Part shown: in pieces, positions 59,701 to 64,000 of the stretch
Position numbering within the stretch: position 1 is the stretch's first letter
How the letters are laid out: every line of letters starts with the position of its first letter
NCBI GenBank assembly: GCA_019914945.1
Contig: CM034113.1
Span: forward strand, 1,240,001 to 1,304,000
Direction of reading: 5' to 3'
Length of the DNA: 64,000 bases
From: Typha latifolia
Lineage: Eukaryota > Streptophyta > Magnoliopsida > Poales > Typhaceae
Position numbers and translations under genes: made by a program
Notes under the pieces: model-generated
Told to the model about the DNA's origin: nothing
The model's input: the letters and a program-made list of their open reading frames with translations, nothing else
Databases searched by the model: none

Positions 59701-60602
59701 TTTGAGCAATGTAGTAGTTTCTTAAAAAGAATTCTTATAGGAGTAGTTTGGTCAAAAACTCATAAAAATAACAGCATCGATGCTTAACTCCAATCATAGC
59801 ACTTCTATCAATCACGAGTGTTCAATGGACACGTCCACCCACATGAAAGTTCTCACCTTCCACAAAATCCCATCTACTCAAGAACAAACAGTACAACCAC
59901 AAAATATGGGAGCAGAAACTCGGTATACTTCTGCTAGTCAACAGCTATCAACATTTAAATGAAACAAAGTGATAACTAGCAACCCAAAAAAATTCTCAAC
60001 TTTTTCCTTAAATTACAAAACAACGAGTTCAGAAGCAACTGCTTCCTATCCACCTCAAAATTTCTAATTTTGATCGAAACATTAATAATGCTTATCCCTC
60101 ACATTTCCACCTAATGCACATTTTGTTAACCACACAAATTCCCCACTACACAACGCACACAAAGTTTCCTCTTTTCCAGCAAATCGGCGAACCCATCAAC
60201 TCAAGACCCAACCACTAAAAATTCGCTTACCTGGAGCTCGGTCATGTCCATGACCCTCCACCGCATCTCGGGCCGAGAACGGACATAGCGGCGGAGCATG
60301 TCGGAGACGATGACCTTGGAGAAGTCAACGTTGGTGATGTGCTTGAACCCGGCGTCGTATACGTGCTCTGAGAGGCGTGAGCTGCCGCATCCGGGGACAA
60401 GGATTTGGATCGGCGAGGTGGAGGAGGAAGAAGGGAGTTGAGAGAAGAGGGTGTCTCGGAGTTCAGGCCACTCGGCGTACCACTCAAACGAGTCGCCGGC
60501 CCCGCGGAGGGTGAAGAACTTGTCCCAGTTCTCCTTGCTCGTGAAGTCGCCTAGGGTTTCTAGGATCTCCTCCGTCGCTTCTCTAGCTTTGCTCTTCGCC
60601 AT
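38493..60602 (-). CDS. METTL13-like eEF1A lysine/N-terminal methyltransferase homologue, 16 exons
   Basis: Two-domain SAM methyltransferase; animal METTL13 methylates eEF1A. Exons (high to low): 60602-60231, 58607-58506, 58391-58325, 58120-57939, 57855-57595, 56295-56185, 56114-56067, 55966-55902, 55069-55021, 49921-49654, 43134-43025, 42929-42849, 42773-42699, 39186-38990, 38916-38766, 38678-38493. These join in frame into 774 residues, close to the plant homologue's usual ~760. N-terminal domain: motif I LVPGCGSS 68-75, acidic NVD 91-93, and DVILDKGGLDAL 131-142. C-terminal domain: IGLGAGLLP 551-559 and ELDP 575-578, then VHVGDGI. Between them lies a Lys-rich stretch (KKRGKKK). All splice sites are GT-AG. 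Introns of 5.1, 6.5 and 3.5 kb carry transposons. Start chosen at MAKSKAREATEEILETLG. Function in plants is inferred from the family. Confidence 0.92.
39643..41690 (+). mobile_element. LTR-type repeat, copy B, in METTL13 intron 13
   Basis: It shares with copy A the palindrome GTGAGTGAATTCACTCAC (39943-39960), GACTCAAGTCTACCTTGAAG near 40865 and the double hairpin (41328-41364), ending near AGTAGTGACAA. About 700 bp (roughly 40090-40770) interrupts the alignment and looks like a second inserted LTR or leader. The left boundary is unclear. Confidence 0.55.
40180..40385. repeat. Two ~105-bp repeats rich in TTCGAACG
   Basis: Two adjacent related units each contain GAACG..CAAATA.AGAGAACG and several copies of the palindrome CGTTCGAACG or parts of it. 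They lie in the insertion that interrupts copy B. Confidence 0.65.
41821..41832 (+). other. Primer-binding-site-like motif (initiator tRNA-Met)
   Basis: TGGTATCAGAGC is the sequence complementary to the 3' end of plant initiator tRNA-Met used by most plant LTR retrotransposons. It lies about 130 bp after copy B, supporting an LTR origin for the repeat. Confidence 0.6.
44370..45328 (+). mobile_element. LTR-type repeat, copy C (5' part), in METTL13 intron 10
   Basis: Same order of blocks as copy A: GGCGCACGTGC near 44378, TATA-like CTATAAATATAAACC near 44500, GGAGCAATTGGAGA near 44617, palindrome GTGAGTGGTTTGCTCAC (45260-45276). It stops where the inverted-repeat element at 45329 is inserted. 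Confidence 0.6.
45329..46095. mobile_element. Long-terminal-inverted-repeat DNA transposon (Mutator-like), 767 bp
   Basis: The left end TTTTGCCTGTTTTGTGATT and the reverse complement of the right end TTTTGCCTATTTTGTGATT begin inverted repeats that remain alignable for about 95 bp (also ATTTTATAATGCGAC vs ATTTTATAACGCAAC, and TTCATTTTAATACCCT vs TTCATTTAATACCCT). There is no transposase. A clear target duplication was not found. It is inserted between LTR-type copies C and D. Confidence 0.75.
46096..48395 (+). mobile_element. LTR-type repeat, copy D, in METTL13 intron 10
   Basis: A nearly full-length copy: TATA-like CTCTAAATATAAACTC near 46345, CT-rich run at 46388, GGAGCAATTAGAGA near 46447, palindrome GTGAGTGAGTTCACTCAC (47215-47232), a minisatellite, and the double hairpin 48028-48065. 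It ends near GTTGCGACACG, comparable to the end of copy A. No coding capacity. Confidence 0.6.
47281..47395. repeat. ~28-bp minisatellite, 4-5 copies
   Basis: The unit GTGTGCAAATTAAACATC.. is repeated with small changes. Copy A has only two or three related units at 19393-19445, so the number varies between copies. Confidence 0.85.
48497..48662. repeat. Purine-rich tandem duplication
   Basis: GTGGGAAAGAGAGTAGTG and neighbouring GAGAGAGGCCATGT occur twice within about 165 bp. The block is flanked by inverted ACATTGG..ACCACTAAC-like sequences (48445 and 48652). Confidence 0.65.
48880..49003 (-). mobile_element. hAT-family end fragment, related to the hAT at 51702
   Basis: On the minus strand it starts CAGTATATTGAAAGGTGGCC and continues GCAGGCGATCAC, mirroring CAATGTTCTGAAAGGCGACC and ACAGGCGGTCAC of the element at 51702. 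The other end could not be found. Confidence 0.6.
49890..50070. repeat. ~90-bp tandem duplication over the acceptor of METTL13 exon 10
   Basis: The block holding ACTGGAGATGTAACCTATG (exon start plus its acceptor) at about 49890-49975 is repeated at about 49980-50065, giving a second, upstream decoy acceptor and 5' exon sequence in intron 9. Confidence 0.8.
50207..50922. mobile_element. hAT-like non-autonomous element carrying a gene fragment
   Basis: The ends are inverted: AAGAGGTGATTGGGCC at left and, read from the right, TAGAGGTGATTAAATGACCC. This resembles the TAGGGGTG ends common in plant hAT elements. Subterminal GGGCTGGGCC-type GC-rich repeats occur on both sides. An 8-bp target duplication is not evident. 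The middle carries an LRR-extensin fragment. Confidence 0.65.
50375..50580 (-). pseudogene. Captured fragment of an LRR-extensin (LRX/PEX) type gene
   Basis: The minus strand reads SSGTVPDTFRDL, a stop, FLMELDLSNNLFS, then LIPKLKYLDLRFNGFFG and EVPEEVFEKEL. This is the LRR consensus of leucine-rich repeat extensins, which have LDLSNNxF..PFP and LKYLDLRFNxFxGxxPxxLFxKxL. The fragment is about 65 codons, with one stop, bounded by the transposon's GC-rich arms. Confidence 0.75.
51702..52554. mobile_element. hAT-like element nested inside the Mutator-like element
   Basis: The left end CAATGTTCTGAAAGGCGACC and the reverse complement of the right end CAGTGTATTAAATGGCGG are imperfect inverted repeats. 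The flanking 8-mers are TTTATTAT (51694-51701) and CTTATTAT (52555-52562), a 7/8 match as expected for a hAT target duplication. It contains an A/T minisatellite (51832-51965) and GA-rich low-complexity sequence (52075-52215), but no transposase. Confidence 0.8.
51832..51965. repeat. ~29-bp tandem repeat, about 4.5 copies
   Basis: The unit ATAATTACTTCAATTAATT with CAACA(G/A) repeats inside the nested hAT. Confidence 0.85.
54064..54177. repeat. 56-bp tandem duplication in METTL13 intron 9
   Basis: Two copies starting ACTCACATCAAAATGCATAT, at 54064 and 54120, differ at only a few positions. Confidence 0.9.
56480..57030. mobile_element. Probable DNA-transposon relic with GGATAC/GTATCC-rich arms
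   Basis: The left arm has GAAGCACGGATATGGCTACGG and several GGATAC repeats. The right arm has the complementary GTATC words (GTATCGGGATGTATCC, CAGATACAGTGATG). This arrangement is typical of a plant non-autonomous element. Boundaries and target duplication are not defined. It lies in METTL13 intron 5 and includes a (GA)n run at about 56679-56711. Confidence 0.4.
56679..56711. repeat. (GA)n microsatellite
   Basis: About 16 uninterrupted GA dinucleotides. Confidence 0.95.
59225..59770. mobile_element. Long-inverted-repeat element in METTL13 intron 1
   Basis: The left arm (AAGAGTTTTCGACCAAATTAC.., TCAAACTTATTCCAAAAC) and the reverse complement of the right arm (ATGAGTTTTTGACCAAACTAC.., TCAAACTTATTCCAAAAC) pair over about 150 bp. 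Between them lies a ~45-bp tandem repeat. There is no coding sequence. It is probably a Mutator-like MITE; the target duplication is unclear. Confidence 0.7.
59415..59570. repeat. ~45-bp minisatellite, 4-5 copies
   Basis: Units contain CGGTTTATATATAAAGTAAAT with ATCACTCTCTCAAACAG and degenerate toward the right. Confidence 0.85.
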
Positions 60603-63117
60603 TGCTCTCCTCCCTTTCTCTCTTCTCCAGGGCTTAGCCGGCGGGGAGGGTTTAGTTATCGAGATTTAGGGCTGGATATCTTTGACCCGACCCGCCAATC
60701 TTCAGGTAAGTAAACGGATCGGGTACAAATAAGTTGAACCTTTTTTAAAATAAATAAATAAAAACTATTGGATGAGAAAACCTGGACAAGAAAACAACAA
60801 TAAGTTAAGAGGTTTCCACCCCATGTCTTCTAAATGTCACCCTCCCATTCAAAATATGATAACAGTGAATCTCTTAAATAAAATAGTTAGATATTCTTAC
60901 CGGATGATCAAGAGGTCATCAATTTAAAATTTGATGAAAAATGTATGAGAAAAAAATATTATGTATGCGTTATAAATTTGACCTATTTACGACTCTTTTT
61001 AAGAGAGAGAATTGACTATACAACTCGACACAAGTATGAGTATAGTTGTCCCTTTTATTGAAAATAGCTACCGGATGATCAAGAGGTCATCAATTTAAAA
61101 ATTGATGAAAAATGCATGAGAAAAAATATTATGTATGCGTTATAAATTTGACCTATTTACGACTCTTTTTAAGAGAGAGAATTGACTATACAACTCGACA
61201 CAAGTATGAGTTTAGTTGTCCCTTTTATTGAAAATAGCTAACTATTTTTAGCCAATGTGAATCTATAGATTCCTTTTTCTTTTAAAGGAAAGTCATGCGA
61301 TAGAATAATTTATTAATATTTAGAAATTATAATAATATAGTTAGATACGTACGTACAATTGAGAGGGAATAGAGCAATGACTTTTTAACATAAGCTCCAA
61401 ATTTGACTAATAATATACATCACTATAAAAAAAAAATAAAGCATCAAACCTAAGGGTACAAAAGAAACAAATAAGAAAAAATAACCTTAGCATGCAAATA
61501 GCCTTAAGTTAGCCTGTGAATTTTGTCAATCTGATAGGTCTAAGATATAGCGTTATGAATCCCCAAAGGTAGAAAAATCAAAGATTACCCACCTACAACA
61601 AAAAAAAGAAGAAAGAAAGAACCCCGAGATGGATGTGATAGAAGAAAGGAGGGGACCGAAGTGATTGTGACAAAAGGAAAGAACATTGACGATGATATGG
61701 CAGTAAAAGAAAGATGACAATGCCTAAAGCAACATTGAACTGGCGAAGAAGGAATCGAAGGAAGGAGGGGTCAAAACCGACAACGCCGAGAAATGAAAGG
61801 ACAATGGTGGCAAAATGGTTTGTATAGAAAGATGCACATATCCAACAAAGATACTAGCAAGGATGGCAAGCTGGGATGATGACAAAGAAGGGAAGAGAGA
61901 TGAGAAGAAAAGAGAGAGGAGAGAGAGAGAGTATTGGAGGGAAAAACATCTCCTCTCTCACTAGCCACTAGGTGAGGAGAGAGGGAGAGGAGACAAGTTG
62001 CCGCCTATGGCAGCGACGAGGAGTCGAGGAGGCTCTTAAGAGGGGAGAAAAGAGTCTAAACTATTGCTATTCACTCTCCTCTTTCTTGGATTTTTTTTTC
62101 ACTAGTTATTAAATTTATAAATATTCAATAAGAGTTCCACTTAGTATGATGGTAGACCCAACTCTATCACCAAAGTACTTACGGACTTTGAGATATAGAA
62201 TTAAGAGAATAAGATTTTTTATCATATCTTTACTCTAAAATTTAGAGAATAAATAATAAAAATAATAAAAGTATCCCACAGCAGTTTCCCCAACAATTTA
62301 AACTAAAAGCTCAGATAGTCTCGGAAAGTTATTTTCTCTCTCCTCGTTAACTTGGTAATTATGATGCTTTCGATTACTAAACTTTAAAATAATAAATATG
62401 ATAATAAATAATATGTAAATGATATAAGGAAATAGGATAAAGAATTTGATATGAATTACAATAACTAAGAGGTTTTCTAAATTAAGAAAATAGCCAAACT
62501 CTAAATTTAAAGAATTTAAAAAAGCTTAAGACACTAAAATGCCTCTTTTAAAATTTTATACTTAATTAAATAATTTCATATCAAATTGTTAATTTACTGT
62601 CGATAATTGGATTTCAATTACTTAATAAGGATCCCGAGTTCCTTGTCACAGTGGGCAGCAAACTCTAACTAAAGTTTTTTCTAGTTGGGATACTTGTCAT
62701 CACATGATTGGCTGCCACTTTCTTTTAACATGCATGTTTTGGCCCAATGAGAAGCTAAAAAAAGTCTATTGTAGCAAATTCCTACATCCAGCTCTGCGGA
62801 TGATCTCCTCTCATGAACACTTTCAAACACTATGGACAAGTGGCATTAATTCCTAACGATATAAACTAAATGAAAGCAGCAAAATTCGGATTCCTTTTTT
62901 GACTCCGCCTTCCATCCTTCGATTACTTCTTCACGTACCAAAATATGGACAAATCCATCACCCATTTCGATCCAAAACACCATTCCAGTTACCCACTCCG
63001 ACCTCTTCAACGAACTATATATTGCTATCATTCCCATAAAAATCCCACTTTTGTTTCGCAAACAGTGCAAATCCCATCGACCCAACTGCCCATTTGCTGA
63101 TTTGAATCGTTTCAGAT
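60603..63117. other. Divergent intergenic region between METTL13-like and SPS
   Basis: The two genes start on opposite strands 2.5 kb apart. It contains a 171-bp tandem duplication (60898-61239) and a purine-rich, ORF-free stretch around 61600-62060. A TATA-like CTATATATTG at about 63015 lies roughly 100 bp before the SPS start codon. A TTTCAG just before that ATG may be an acceptor of a 5'-UTR intron. Confidence 0.5.
60898..61239. repeat. 171-bp tandem duplication
   Basis: 60898-61068 and 61069-61239 both begin TACCGGATGATCAAGAGGTC and differ at only a handful of positions, so the event is recent. Confidence 0.92.
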
Positions 63118-63883
63118 ATGGCTGGGAACGAATGGATCAATGGATACTTGGAGGCCATTCTAGATAGCGGCACGGCGATCGCCGACGAGCAGAAGCAGCA
63201 GCTCGATCTCGGGGAGAGGGGGCATTTCAATCCGACCAAGTATTTTGTCGAGGAGGTGGTGATGACGGTTGACGAGAGCGACCTCTATCGAACGTGGATC
63301 AAGGTGGTCGCGACGAGGAACTCACGGGAGAGGAGCACTAGGCTTGAGAACATGTGCTGGAGGATTTGGCACCTCACTCGCAAGAAGAAGCAGGTTGGTT
63401 TATTCTGGATTAATATAGTTTATTTTCTCATATTATCTGCATCACGATTTGATCTTCTGGGTATTGTTTATAAATTATCATCACACGTCGGTATTTCAAG
63501 AGATTGTGATATTACTTGTCATTGTTTAGATTTATATCTTTTTCTTGTGTGTTACGTTTCTTCATATTGATTGAAGCCATAGTTATCCTGCAATGTTAAA
63601 GTTTACACATTTAAAATTGAAAAAAAATCGTGTTGACAAATGAGCAGTTGGAACTAGAAGATGCTCAAAGGATGGTGAACCGTAGGTGGGAACGAGAGCA
63701 GGGAAGGCGGGATGCGACGGAGGACATGTCGGAAGACTTGTCGGAGGGAGAGAAGGGAGACATGCTTGGAGAATTGGTGCAGATGCCGCGGAAGAGCTTC
63801 CAGAGGAACTTCTCCGATCTCCAAGCAGATCAAGCCTGGTCTGATGATAACAAGGGAAAGAAGCTCTACATTGTTCTTATCAG
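63118..63883 (+). CDS. SPS: Sucrose-phosphate synthase, first two exons (gene continues beyond window)
   Basis: SPS makes sucrose-6-phosphate from UDP-glucose and fructose-6-phosphate in the cytosol. Exon 1 (63118-63393, 92 codons) opens MAGNEWINGYLEAILDSG and contains YFVEEVV, DLYRTWIKVVATRNS and LENMCWRIWHL, all diagnostic of the SPS N-terminus. Exon 2 (63648-63883) continues LELEDAQRMVNRRWEREQGR, DMSEDLSEGEKGD, and ends KLYIVLI just before the conserved SLHGLVRG segment that must lie in exon 3 outside the window. The exon 1 donor is GT. The exon 2 end reads AG/GCAAAT, a GC donor. The glycosyltransferase domains are not in view. Start chosen because it is the family's usual N-terminus. Confidence 0.95.
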
Positions 63884-64000
63884 GCAAATGATGCTGCTCT
63901 TTTCTCTCAATAAAAATTGAATGCAATCAAGAATAGATCTTTTTGGAAAAATTATATATAACGCCATGCTTGTAACATAATTGTAGTTCACACCCTACAA

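Noticed and set aside
60242..60487. Ser/Pro-rich minus-strand open frame overlapping METTL13 exon 1
   Set aside because: It is a shadow frame of the GC-rich exon 1, whose own frame encodes a clear methyltransferase motif I.

Overview
The window is nuclear DNA of a flowering plant, most likely a monocot. The protein-coding genes are split by spliceosomal introns, the intergenic DNA is AT-rich and full of transposon remnants, and all recognisable genes belong to plant families: coiled-coil NLR immune receptors, a RIN4/NOI protein, a METTL13-type methyltransferase and sucrose-phosphate synthase. My impression of a bromeliad or palm-like genome rests only on the look of the proteins and repeats and is not proven.

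Layout. 1-350 is the 3' end of a dead LINE. 1.4-34 kb is a CNL (CC-NB-ARC-LRR) receptor cluster, all on the + strand: NLR1 (1433-5140, intact, single exon), NLR2 (11439-14666, complete NB-ARC but cut short by a frameshift in the LRR), a 3'-only NLR relic (21.87-23.03 kb), and NLR3 (27601-31223). NLR2, the relic and NLR3 share their downstream architecture: extra one-repeat LRR exons with introns, then about 2-3 kb of related 3' DNA. They are therefore products of segmental duplication. Between them lie an LTR-type repeat (17.9-20.4 kb), a Ty1/copia remnant (about 20.6-21.4 kb) and two related non-autonomous elements, one of which lies directly upstream of NLR3.

34508-36863 (-) is a four-exon gene for a 218-residue RIN4-like protein with two NOI-type motifs. 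RIN4 is the classical plasma-membrane protein guarded by CNL receptors, so finding one about 3.3 kb beyond NLR3 is notable. In both NOI motifs the usual F-G-x-W core reads F-P-x-G.

38493-60602 (-) is a complete 16-exon METTL13/eEF1A-methyltransferase homologue (774 aa by my splice model) spread over 22 kb because its introns carry many transposons. These include a Mutator-like element with a nested hAT, a hAT-like element carrying a fragment of an LRR-extensin gene, three copies of an LTR-type repeat family, and two other long-terminal-inverted-repeat elements. 63118-end (+) holds the first two exons of sucrose-phosphate synthase, transcribed divergently from the METTL13 gene. Its second exon seems to end at a GC donor.

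How the genes relate: the NLRs and the RIN4-like protein plausibly belong to one immune-surveillance neighbourhood (inference). METTL13-like (translation-factor methylation) and SPS (sucrose synthesis) are housekeeping or metabolic neighbours with no evident functional tie. All splice sites and TE boundaries were read by eye; no alignment or search was run.
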